NCBI RefSeq assembly: GCF_011752935.1
Contig: NZ_VWWO01000001.1
Coordinates: forward strand, 1,550,001 to 1,614,000
DNA: 64,000 nt
Direction: 5' to 3'
Source: Chitinophaga sp. Cy-1792
GTDB lineage: Bacteria; Bacteroidota; Bacteroidia; Chitinophagales; Chitinophagaceae
The notes under the pieces are model-generated. The model was not told the origin of the DNA. It did no database searches and saw only the letters and a list, made by a program, of their open reading frames with translations. The position numbers and the translations under genes were made by a program. Below are positions 35,083-43,745 of this stretch, one piece after another (the stretch's first letter is position 1; every line of letters starts with the position of its first letter).

Positions 35083-36567
35083 TTACTGGTCTCTTTTTGG
35101 CCTTTCGCCACCATTATTTTGTTGCTGAGGCTGTGGTTGCTGTCGCTGCTGCTGTTGTTGTTGCTGCTGCATCACCCGCTGAGCCCTTTGCTGTTGTTGC
35201 TGTTGCTGCTGTTGTTGTCTTTGTTGCTGCTGCTGTTGCTGTTGGATACGCTGTTGTTGCTGTTGTTGTTGCTGTTGTTGAATTCTTTGCTGTTGTTGCT
35301 GTTGCTGTTGTTGCTGCTGTATCCTTTGTTGTTGCTGCTGTTGCTGTTGAATTCTCTGTTGTTGCTGTTGTTGCTGTTGCTGCTGCACTTGTTGATCACG
35401 CTGAATCCTTTGCTGCTGTTGTTGTTGCTGTTGCTGACGCTGTTGGTCCTGTTGCTGTTGCTGGATTCTTTGTTGCTGCTGCTGCTGTTGCTGCTGCTGG
35501 ATCTGCTGATCACGTTGTATCCTTTGCTGATTCTGCTGATTCTGTTGTTGTTGCTGCTGTTGAATCTGTTGCTGTTGCTGCTGTTGTCTGATCCTGTCGC
35601 CCTGGCTATTGTTGATCTGATTATTATCAATTCTGGACGGACGATTGTTATTATTACCCGGCACTATAGTATTGTTGTTACTATTGTTTCCGGGAACTAT
35701 TCTACCGCCGCCGGTATTGTTGTTGTTACCAGGATTGTTGTTGTTATTGTTGCCTGGATTTACCCTGCCACCATTGTTGTTATTAGCATTGTTGTTAATG
35801 GTGTTACGGTTGGCATTGAACCGGCTATTATCATTACGCTGAACAGCTGCACCATCCGGACGGTATATCCTTAACTGGTTACCGTTAAGCTGGTTCTGTC
35901 CCGGTCTGTCTGTGTTGGTAATCCTGACAGGCCTTGTGTTTGCAGGCGCCGCAGGACCACGGTTAATCCGATTGTTATTGTAAACAGTAGTATTGTTGAT
36001 AATAGTAGTATTGTTGATGATAGTCGTATTCCGGCTATTATTGATGTAGTAATTATTGATACGTGAATTGCCTAAATACTGTCTGTTTACGAATGTCCAT
36101 CTGTTGGCAGGATAACTATATCCGGAAGGTCCCATTGGTGCCCAGCCGTAATAGTCGCCACCAGAACGCCAGTCAACCCATGCAGGTGCCCAGTCATAAC
36201 CAGGTATCCACATCCATCCATAGAACTGATCATACATCCAGCGACCATAGTGGAATGGCGCCCAACCCCAGGAATAATCTGATACCCAGGTATAACCATA
36301 ATCTGTATAAACCCAGTGTCCGGCGGAAGCATATGGCTGGAAGTCAGGACCCGCATTCGGTATCCATACCTCGTTGTAACCACCGTAGGTTGTCCAGCGA
36401 CCATAAGGACTTAATGCATCATAAAAAGATACGGAACCACCAACCTGTACCTGAGATCCATAGCCACTGGCGTAATCACCTGAAGCGTAATAACTACCAG
36501 CACAACTTGTCAGGAACATGGTTATTGCCGCAAATGGGATGAGTGTTTTTTTAACCATTGTGTTCAT
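35083..36567 (-). CDS. DUF6600-type lipoprotein with long glutamine-rich tail
   Basis: A 494-residue predicted lipoprotein: signal with lipobox LTSC (Cys22), then a Trp/Tyr/Gly-rich domain (about 45-155) with repeats such as YGRW, YGWMWIPG and WAPAWVDWR that match the DUF6600 family. An Asn-rich region (about 165-325) follows, and then about 160 residues (325-485) dominated by Gln with recurring QRIQQQQ and RDQQIQQQ units, ending in NNGGERPKRDQ. The Gln codons are a mix of CAA and CAG, so the tract is not a simple trinucleotide expansion. Cell-surface or periplasmic location is inferred from the signal; function unknown. Start may be the ATG three codons downstream. Confidence 0.85.
   Translation of the reverse strand: MNTMVKKTLIPFAAITMFLTSCAGSYYASGDYASGYGSQVQVGGSVSFYDALSPYGRWTTYGGYNEVWIPNAGPDFQPYASAGHWVYTDYGYTWVSDYSWGWAPFHYGRWMYDQFYGWMWIPGYDWAPAWVDWRSGGDYYGWAPMGPSGYSYPANRWTFVNRQYLGNSRINNYYINNSRNTTIINNTTIINNTTVYNNNRINRGPAAPANTRPVRITNTDRPGQNQLNGNQLRIYRPDGAAVQRNDNSRFNANRNTINNNANNNNGGRVNPGNNNNNNPGNNNNTGGGRIVPGNNSNNNTIVPGNNNNRPSRIDNNQINNSQGDRIRQQQQQQQIQQQQQQQNQQNQQRIQRDQQIQQQQQQQQQQRIQQQQQDQQRQQQQQQQQQRIQRDQQVQQQQQQQQQQRIQQQQQQQQRIQQQQQQQQQQQRIQQQQQQQQQQRIQQQQQQQQRQQQQQQQQQQRAQRVMQQQQQQQQRQQPQPQQQNNGGERPKRDQ
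35100..35600 (-). repeat. Low-complexity CAA/CAG tract encoding poly-Gln
   Basis: About 500 bp of imperfect CAA/CAG repeats interrupted by CGN-ATN codons (Arg-Ile) at 20-40 bp intervals. It encodes the Gln-rich tail of the DUF6600 protein and explains long open but meaningless frames on the other strand. Confidence 0.9.
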
Positions 36568-36916
36568 ACTCCTGTATTTTAACGATTGGTTCCTGTGTTT
36601 TTAGACTTTCCGGGGAGCGGTTCACTTGGTTAACCTTTTCACATTTATAAGGATGTTACGCCAATGGTAAGGTCTAAAAGGCAGTATAATCAATCTGCTT
36701 GAAAAATGATTTTTGTTAAGACTTTGCTAAAGAGAAAATAGGCATTTAGCATCGTTCAAAGCTACTATTACAAAATTGATTCCAACTTTTTTTTGCTATG
36801 CTAACATTTTGTAATACAGTTATTTATGTTGGATGATGATTACATATTCTTGTTTTTATTTTTATTAAGATAAAAATCGCTTTATAGATAATTTGGCAAA
36901 ACTGTAATATTGCTGC
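36568..36916. other. Intergenic region between DUF6600 and pnuC genes
   Basis: A 349-bp AT-rich divergent gap. I found no gene, no TPP or NAD riboswitch core and no full TAnnTTTG promoter match; TAATTTG (one base short) lies 25 bp before the pnuC ATG. Confidence 0.5.
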
Positions 36917-37558
36917 ATGGGTGACATTTTCAGTATTCAGCATATACTTTTTACAGTACTTGATTATCAGGTTAGTTTCATTGAATTCTTCGGTACATTA
37001 ACAGGATTACTCTGTGTTTGGTTGGCAGCAAGAGACCATATTCTTACCTGGCCGGTAGGACTCGTAAACGTGAGCTGCTTCTTCATTTTATTCTGGCAAC
37101 TGCAGCTATATGCAGACATGTTTCTACAAATTTATTTCTTCGCGACAGGTGTTTACGGCTGGATATTCTGGTATACTAAAAAGCCGGAAAATGAACCGGT
37201 ATATGCATTGAGCGTCAGGGCAAGGTACTGGTTGTCTGCATTGGTAGTAGCAGCAACGGCAACCGCTGGTTTTATTATCAGTAACCTGCATAACTGGTTT
37301 CCTTCCGTATTTGAAAAGCCCGCTGCATGGCCTTATACCGACTCGCTGGTAGCAGTGCTAAGCGTTATTGCCAATATTCTCCTCGCAAAACGTATCTGGG
37401 AAAACTGGGTGCTCTGGGTTACGGTAGATGTGATCGCCACTGTTATCTATTTTCAGAAAAATGTTCGCTTCCTCGGTATGGAATATCTCATTTTATTCAT
37501 CATAGCATTGATGGGATTGATTAAGTGGGTGAAGACCTATAAGCAACAATTAAATTAA
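36917..37558 (+). CDS. pnuC: Nicotinamide riboside transporter PnuC
   Basis: A 213-residue inner-membrane protein of the PnuC family with seven predicted membrane helices. The family signature appears at LTWPVGLVNVSCFFILFWQLQLYADMFLQ (about 42-70) and near the end as ENWVLWVTVDVIATVIYF. PnuC carries nicotinamide riboside for NAD synthesis; some relatives carry thiamine or riboflavin, and no riboswitch upstream points to those. The DUF4349 gene follows by 32 bp, probably co-transcribed. Confidence 0.9.
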   Translation: MGDIFSIQHILFTVLDYQVSFIEFFGTLTGLLCVWLAARDHILTWPVGLVNVSCFFILFWQLQLYADMFLQIYFFATGVYGWIFWYTKKPENEPVYALSVRARYWLSALVVAATATAGFIISNLHNWFPSVFEKPAAWPYTDSLVAVLSVIANILLAKRIWENWVLWVTVDVIATVIYFQKNVRFLGMEYLILFIIALMGLIKWVKTYKQQLN

Positions 37559-37590
37559 ATTAAATCCATTCATCTCTAGACTTACTACCT

Positions 37591-38487
37591 ATGTTTAACA
37601 TTTCCCGCAAAACTGCGAGACGCGCTATTATTGTCTTTACCGGCGTCTTTCTGGCTATGTTCTGCCTGCGACTCATCTACGGTTACAAATTCAGGTCTGC
37701 AGCTGTTTTTAATGCTGAAAACCCAGCTGTGTCATTTGATTTCGGTGGAAGAAGTAATTATGCTTCTGAAAAAATAGCTGTAAAGGAAATGAAAGTGACT
37801 CCCATTGATCCGGCAGTAGCTGCTGTTGACATAAATCCGAGTCAGAAGTATGAAAAAGTAGCTACCCTGCTGACTAAATCAAATCACTACGATCGGGATG
37901 AAGCATCACTCTATCAGTTGATTGATTCCTCCGGATCAATCATCCAGTACGAAAATAAAACCGGCAATAAAGGCAATCAGCACCTGGAATTACTGGTAGG
38001 TGTGAATCCGGAAAAATTTGATTCTTTCTATCTCGCTGCACAGCGTATAGGCGTTGTCGTTGAAAGAGACGTGACAAAAACAGATAAAACCAATGAATAC
38101 CAGAAGCTGAATGCACAGCGGGTTTCCCTGGAGAAAACCCTGTCTTCATTAAATGAATTGAAAAATAAAACAGGTAAAATAGACGAATACCTTTCCCTGC
38201 ACGATAAGATTTACCAGACGGAAACACAGCTGCAGAATCTGGGAGTAGAACTGGGTAACTTCGATTCGGTCCACGAATTCTGTACAGTGAAAATTTATAT
38301 GTTCGAAATAGTTGAAAAGCCTGTCCTGACTGTTGGTATATGGACCCGCATCATCAGGGCGCTGGAATGGACCATTAAATACTACGCCTGCCTGCTGTTT
38401 GGTGCTGCATTTTCATTGGGTTGCCTGTTATTTGTCCTCAAGATCTGGGATTTTTTTGCTAATCAGTCGACTAAAAAGTCTGAATAA
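37591..38487 (+). CDS. DUF4349 domain-containing membrane protein
   Basis: A 298-residue protein with an N-terminal membrane segment (about 12-32), an extracytoplasmic DUF4349 domain (about 75-245) containing a coiled coil (NAQRVSLEKTLSSLNELKNK), and a C-terminal membrane segment (about 262-285) with a Lys-rich end. The family is widespread; its function is unknown. It is the second gene after pnuC and ends at a terminator. Confidence 0.88.
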   Translation: MFNISRKTARRAIIVFTGVFLAMFCLRLIYGYKFRSAAVFNAENPAVSFDFGGRSNYASEKIAVKEMKVTPIDPAVAAVDINPSQKYEKVATLLTKSNHYDRDEASLYQLIDSSGSIIQYENKTGNKGNQHLELLVGVNPEKFDSFYLAAQRIGVVVERDVTKTDKTNEYQKLNAQRVSLEKTLSSLNELKNKTGKIDEYLSLHDKIYQTETQLQNLGVELGNFDSVHEFCTVKIYMFEIVEKPVLTVGIWTRIIRALEWTIKYYACLLFGAAFSLGCLLFVLKIWDFFANQSTKKSE

Positions 38488-38502
38488 AGAATAATGCTTT
38501 AT

Positions 38503-38537
38503 AAAAAAACGGCGCCCGATGGACGCCGTTTTTTTAT
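38503..38537. terminator. Bidirectional terminator
   Basis: Seven A, stem around ACGGCG / CGCCGT with inner CC-GAT-GG, and seven T. It serves both the DUF4349 gene (+) and the metallophosphoesterase gene (-) whose stop codon adjoins it. Confidence 0.85.
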
Positions 38538-39748
38538 TATATTTTATATTCTCCGACTTTATTTCCGCTATCGTCCAGCATGGTCAGCTGTAATTGCTTC
38601 TGGTCTGCTTTCACCTGTATCAGTGTGCGTTTGCCGTCTTTAGGGCCACCACCGATGATCAGCGGATAATTATGCTTGCCTTGTTCCGGCGGATGTACGC
38701 CATACACGTGTGTATGACCACAGATCAGCATATCGATTTTATATTTATTAAACAATTCCCCGAACTGCTCGCGGCAATGCACAGTGCCATGCCATTCTCC
38801 GCCATGGTAGTGTGGTATATGCATGATAACCACCTTATATTTTGCTTTTTTACAGGCAGATGATTGCAGTTGTTTTTCCAGCCATGCAGCTTGCTGTTCC
38901 CGGTAATGGTCAAAATCTACGATGCCGGCATATACGGGGTGGGTATCTTCCTTGTCTTCGCCGGTATCCAGTACAATGGCGTGCACGGGTCCCCAGGTAA
39001 AGGAGAAGAAATTATCTCTGCCAGGATTTTCGAAATACTGATGCCATTCACGTGCGTATTTCCCGCGGGTTTCGTGGTTGCCACGAACGTACATAAAGGG
39101 TGTTTGCGTGGAGAAGCTGTCGCCGCAGGGTGTCAGCATATGATCGATGATCTGTTTTTCATCTGCCTGATAATCAAATACATCTCCGTTAAAAAATACG
39201 AAGTTGTAAGGATTATTGCCGTTAAGTCCCATCAGGTGTGGGATGGACTCCGGCCGGTCGTGGATATCATTGATCATGAGCCAGGACACTTCCTTTACCT
39301 GCGGGTCTGGCGCTGTGAAGGTAAAGGTGTCGCTGGAAATGGTTTCGCCGTAAGTCAGTTTATAAGGCTGAAAGTCGGTGATTTCTTTAGAAAATACCTT
39401 ATAGCTGTACTTTTTTCCTGGCTGAAGGTCGGTGAGTGGGATTTTATGCAGGGTGTTGTTGGCAGCTACGAGGCCGTGGCTGATGGTATGGGCCTTTTGA
39501 GGCGGTTGTCCTTCCTGGTTGTATTCCACCCAGCTGTAGCAGGGTTTTGCGGTGAGCCATACGACAGAAATGGTATTGGGGGCCGGGTACTGGAGGTATG
39601 GTTTGCAAAGGAATTTGTGGGAAGGTTCCTGAGGTTCCTGGGGGGCAGCCTTCGCTATGGCTGGTGCCAGGCTGACCATACTGAAGAGGCCGGCTTTGGA
39701 AATGTTACCGAGGAAAGCGCGGCGGGATTGTTCACTGTTTTTTTTCAT
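38537..39748 (-). CDS. Exported metallophosphoesterase with fibronectin-like N-domain
   Basis: A 403-residue phosphoesterase resembling purple acid phosphatases. The N-terminal Tat signal has SRRAFLGN and a hydrophobic stretch to AIAKA. A fibronectin-type/purple-acid-phosphatase N-domain (about 48-150) precedes the metallophosphoesterase domain with all metal motifs: NDIHD, NGDVFD, RGNHE, MHIPHYHGG and CGHTHVYG. It should hydrolyse phosphate esters in the periplasm using two metals. The gene is alone, facing the DUF4349 gene across a shared terminator. Confidence 0.92.
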   Translation of the reverse strand: MKKNSEQSRRAFLGNISKAGLFSMVSLAPAIAKAAPQEPQEPSHKFLCKPYLQYPAPNTISVVWLTAKPCYSWVEYNQEGQPPQKAHTISHGLVAANNTLHKIPLTDLQPGKKYSYKVFSKEITDFQPYKLTYGETISSDTFTFTAPDPQVKEVSWLMINDIHDRPESIPHLMGLNGNNPYNFVFFNGDVFDYQADEKQIIDHMLTPCGDSFSTQTPFMYVRGNHETRGKYAREWHQYFENPGRDNFFSFTWGPVHAIVLDTGEDKEDTHPVYAGIVDFDHYREQQAAWLEKQLQSSACKKAKYKVVIMHIPHYHGGEWHGTVHCREQFGELFNKYKIDMLICGHTHVYGVHPPEQGKHNYPLIIGGGPKDGKRTLIQVKADQKQLQLTMLDDSGNKVGEYKI

Positions 39749-39990
39749 GTTAGTATAATAGTTAATACAAATAGGTAGAATATCCCAAAATAAGCAAGGT
39801 TTTGAAGGGGAGAAGGAAATTTTATATAGATGGCGGGAATGTCGGAAGAGAAATTTTCTTAGATTATTATGATTTATATTTTTTCATAATATTATAGATA
39901 TGGACGGGGATTTAGGGGATAGCGGGCTTATATAAAAACAAAAAGGGCTTAAAAACGGGTGTGAAAGCGATATTTTTCCGTTCTGGTGTT

Positions 39991-40020
39991 TTGATTTATA
40001 TGCTTTTACTCTTACCTTTG
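39991..40020 (+). promoter_or_regulatory. Promoter of atpDC
   Basis: TTG (39991-39993), 19 bp, TACCTTTG (40013-40020): a perfect Bacteroidota housekeeping promoter giving a leader of about 75 nt before atpD. The rest of the 353-bp gap 39749-40101 shows no gene. Confidence 0.85.
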
Positions 40021-40077
40021 CGGCAAATTTTGGAAACTTTTGCCAACAGCTTAAGTTTTTGAGGAAATAACTTTTAG

Positions 40078-41601
<1,524 letters not shown>

Positions 41602-41612
41602 TTAATATCGTC

Positions 41613-41639
41613 AATAATCCCCGCTCAGCGGGGATTATT
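41613..41639 (+). repeat. Hairpin between atpD and atpC
   Basis: A perfect 12-bp stem (AATAATCCCCGC / GCGGGGATTATT) with loop TCA, 11 bp after the atpD stop and 30 bp before atpC. No T-run follows, so it may be a partial terminator or an RNA-stability element lowering epsilon relative to beta expression. Confidence 0.75.
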
Positions 41640-41669
41640 CAACATATTTAACCATTTACGAACATACAC

Positions 41670-41930
41670 ATGCTATTAGAAGTATTAACACCGGAAAGAA
41701 AGTTATACACAGGTGAGGTGTACGGTGTACAACTCCCAGGTATCGACGGTTCTTTTGAAATACTGGATAAACATGCGCCCATGATCGCAGCGCTCGGAAA
41801 TGGTAAGATGAAAGTGCTGAAAGATAAATCTCACACTGAATTCTTCACCATCAGCGGTGGCTTCGTAGAAGTTTTACGTAATAAAGCTACCGTGTTAGTA
41901 GAGGGTGCTACTGCTGTGGAAAAGAAATAA
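41670..41930 (+). CDS. atpC: F1Fo ATP synthase subunit epsilon (short form)
   Basis: An 86-residue epsilon subunit consisting only of the N-terminal beta-sandwich: LLEVLTPERKLYTGEV, LPGIDGSFEILDKHAPMIAAL and FFTISGGFVEVLRNKATVLVE. The C-terminal helical hairpin that inhibits ATP hydrolysis in many bacteria (usual length about 135 residues) is absent. The gene ends normally before a terminator, so this is the natural form rather than a truncation. Confidence 0.93.
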   Translation: MLLEVLTPERKLYTGEVYGVQLPGIDGSFEILDKHAPMIAALGNGKMKVLKDKSHTEFFTISGGFVEVLRNKATVLVEGATAVEKK

Positions 41931-41961
41931 CATCTCCAGTTATATAATTTTTTAAACGACC

Positions 41962-41990
41962 AGGCCGGGTAAGATTACCCGGCCTTCGTT
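41962..41990 (+). terminator. Terminator of atpDC
   Basis: Stem AGGCCGGGTA / TACCCGGCCT followed by TCGTTTTG, 32 bp past the atpC stop codon. Confidence 0.8.
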
Positions 41991-41999
41991 TTGTCCTAA

Positions 42000-42182
42000 C
42001 TATTCCAATCTTAGAAGAAACCCGCTCATTGTATGATTACCCGACGGGGTTTCCAAGCCCTGCCGTGAATGCAATACTTCACCAAAGCCCGTTTTTACAC
42101 AGACATTAGCAGTCTTACATCCGCCAACAGGGATGCCTTTTTTAGGCTGTATATTATTACCTAATGAATAATGCGTTGATAT
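42000..42182 (-). pseudogene. Open coding-like segment without start codon
   Basis: On the reverse strand a frame of about 60 codons runs from 42182 to a TAG at 42000-42002 with no usable start at its head (preceded by TAA). Its translation looks protein-like, for example KKGIPVGGCKTANVCVKTGF and the ending SGFLLRLE. It lies just downstream of the small frame at 42202-42399 in another frame. The two may be remnants of one decayed gene that I cannot name. Confidence 0.3.
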
Positions 42183-42201
42183 TTATTTAGTTAAATTGAT
42201 T

Positions 42202-42399
42202 TTATTGCAGGTAAAATGCTGGTCTTTCGTCGCCTGAAGGAGCCAAATCATGTTGTTTTTCATAGGTTTTGCCTTCATAGGTGTAATTCGGTTCTATATG
42301 TTCATTTACCTGAAATGGGTTACAACTCTCGCTTTCACTTTTCGTTACTTTAGCAAGATATTTAAATTGTTTTAAAAAATCATATTTAATCCTGTTCAT
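42202..42399 (-). CDS. Small hypothetical protein or gene remnant
   Basis: A 65-residue polar frame beginning MNRIKYDFLKQFKYLAKVTK, without signal, membrane segment or known motif. No TAnnTTTG box or Shine-Dalgarno-like sequence precedes it. Its amino-acid mix looks coding, but it could be the front part of a decayed gene continuing at 42182-42000 in another frame. Confidence 0.4.
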   Translation of the reverse strand: MNRIKYDFLKQFKYLAKVTKSESESCNPFQVNEHIEPNYTYEGKTYEKQHDLAPSGDERPAFYLQ

Positions 42400-42471
42400 T
42401 TTTACGGGTATTACCTACCCATTACTGTAGTATACAGATATTAGTCAGGGTAAATCAATGGGTAACAAGGA

Positions 42472-43029
42472 TCAGTTAAGAGAAGGGTCTATCGGATAAT
42501 TGGCCATAATGGCAAAATTACTGCCCATATTTTTCAAAGCCTGCTGCCAGATATGCTGCTCGCCCTTATCAAACACCAGGTCAGGCGTAGCCATAGAGGT
42601 AATCCACGACTTCTCCCGCATTTCCTCTTCCAGCTGGCCGCTGCTCCATCCGGAATATCCTATGAAGAATTTAATCTTATCGAGATTGATTTTTCCCTGG
42701 TTCAGGCTCTCTACCACATTATCAAAATGCCCGCCCCAGTATATTCCCGGCGCTATCATCATACCTCCATTGATAATGTCCGGCTGCTGATGTATGAAAT
42801 GTATCGTATCCATCTGCACCGGCCCACCGGTATACACAGGTATGCCGGTAACCAATACCTCCGGTATCAGTTCGTCCAGATGCTGGTCAAACAACTTATT
42901 TATAACGAAACCGAAACTCCCTTTATCCTGATGTTCACAGAGTAATATCACTGTACGGGCAAAGTTGGGGTCCTTCAGAAAGGGATCTGCAATCAATAAA
43001 GCTCCAGGCGACAACGTATCCATAAGCAA
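42472..43029 (-). CDS. YqgE/AlgH family protein
   Basis: A 185-residue member of the YqgE/AlgH (DUF179) family: opening LSPGALLIADPFLKDPNFARTVILLCEH, then SFGFVINKLFD, VYTGGPVQMDTIHFIH and FFIGYSGWSSGQLEEEM. All are family hallmarks and the length is normal. The family's molecular role is unresolved. The gene stands alone; no promoter box was found between it and the double hairpin upstream. The second Met (43023) is an equally possible start. Confidence 0.93.
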   Translation of the reverse strand: MLMDTLSPGALLIADPFLKDPNFARTVILLCEHQDKGSFGFVINKLFDQHLDELIPEVLVTGIPVYTGGPVQMDTIHFIHQQPDIINGGMMIAPGIYWGGHFDNVVESLNQGKINLDKIKFFIGYSGWSSGQLEEEMREKSWITSMATPDLVFDKGEQHIWQQALKNMGSNFAIMANYPIDPSLN

Positions 43030-43145
43030 TCATTTTTATCTTTCGCTTGTATAAATTTAAGTGATTTTTCCTTCCCGGAATACTGCGGTTTTTCTGGGTG
43101 AAATCGACCGTTTTCCAGGTTTTTATGCGTAAAAAACGAATTTTT

Positions 43146-43215
43146 GGGAGTTTGAGCTCCACCTGAGGTGGGCTCAAACTCCCTTGAGAAGATGCCTTCG
43201 GCATCTTCTCAAGGG
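43146..43215. repeat. Double hairpin element 4
   Basis: Hairpin A (43146-43163 / 43167-43183, loop TGA, one bulged base) and hairpin B, a perfect 16-bp stem (43181-43196 / 43200-43215, loop TTC), share CCC at 43181-43183. It lies in the 716-bp gap between yqgE and the histidine kinase gene. Confidence 0.85.
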
Positions 43216-43345
43216 AAAAATATGTTTTGAGCAGATAACACAAGGGCATCTACTTGCAGATCATCTCTCCAATGCAAAAATATGATACAGGGGAAAACAG
43301 CATAACGCAGTCTCCACAAGCATCTTCCAAAAAAATAGATGGGCA

Positions 43346-43372
43346 AAAAAATAGCGCCACAGGCGCCAGTCA
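43346..43372. terminator. Second terminator-like hairpin in the yqgE-kinase gap
   Basis: Stem GCGCC / GGCGC (loop ACA) flanked by a seven-A run on the left and a T-C-A6 on the right, able to act on the reverse strand behind the terminator at 43393-43414. Confidence 0.55.
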
Positions 43373-43384
43373 AAAAAGTAAGAA

Positions 43385-43532
43385 AATAAAAAAAGGAGGC
43401 TAGACAACCTCCTTACCATTTTATCAACCAAAATCTAAATCGCTTATGGAACGAATCCACGTCGATGTATGTAGAAAGTTTAAATTCTTGTGCTTTTGTC
43501 AAACTTAACTAAGCAAATTTAGTACCAGTTTG
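43385..43532 (-). ncRNA. Candidate small RNA
   Basis: On the reverse strand a TACCTTTG box (43539-43546) and a second box TAAATTTG (43514-43521, with TTG 17 bp upstream) are followed by about 120 nt without any reading frame and then a terminator (stem AAGGAGG / CCTCCTT, 43393-43414, with seven T). Internal inverted repeats (AAGTTT...AAACTT; TGGATTCGTTCCA) suggest structure. Length and position fit a stand-alone regulatory RNA; a 6S-like RNA is one candidate, but I cannot show its fold. Confidence 0.45.
43393..43414 (-). terminator. Terminator of the candidate small RNA
   Basis: Perfect 7-bp stem AAGGAGG / CCTCCTT with an 8-nt loop, followed by seven T on the reverse strand. No protein gene ends here, so it must close a non-coding transcript. 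Confidence 0.65.
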
Positions 43533-43546
43533 ATGAAGCAAAGGTA
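43514..43546 (-). promoter_or_regulatory. Two candidate promoter boxes for the small RNA
   Basis: TACCTTTG (43539-43546) and TAAATTTG (43514-43521) on the reverse strand both match TAnnTTTG. The second has TTG at 43539-43541, 17 bp upstream. No protein gene starts downstream of them. Confidence 0.5.
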
Positions 43547-43745
43547 AGGAAAGATGAAATAAAAAAATCAGCATTTCGCCGTTAAAATTACGTTAAAGTA
43601 ATATTGAATTGCTACTGCAGTAGCTGCAAGCTATCCTAACAACCTAATTTTGTATCATTGTTGCTATAGCAAGCATCTATTTTAACAAAATTATGCTGCT
43701 CAAAGCCATTGATTTATTTAAATTTAGGCCTTACTCAATTTTTGC

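Noticed and set aside
35097..35874. Long + strand frames rich in Leu, Ala or Val
   Set aside because: They are the complement of the CAA/CAG tract of the DUF6600 gene and have no protein-like features.
36568..36916. Possible riboswitch upstream of pnuC
   Set aside because: I looked for TPP and NAD-type cores and found neither; the region is plain AT-rich.
38864..39778. A 304-codon open frame on the + strand
   Set aside because: It is antisense to the intact metallophosphoesterase gene, has no domain and reflects that gene's codon bias.
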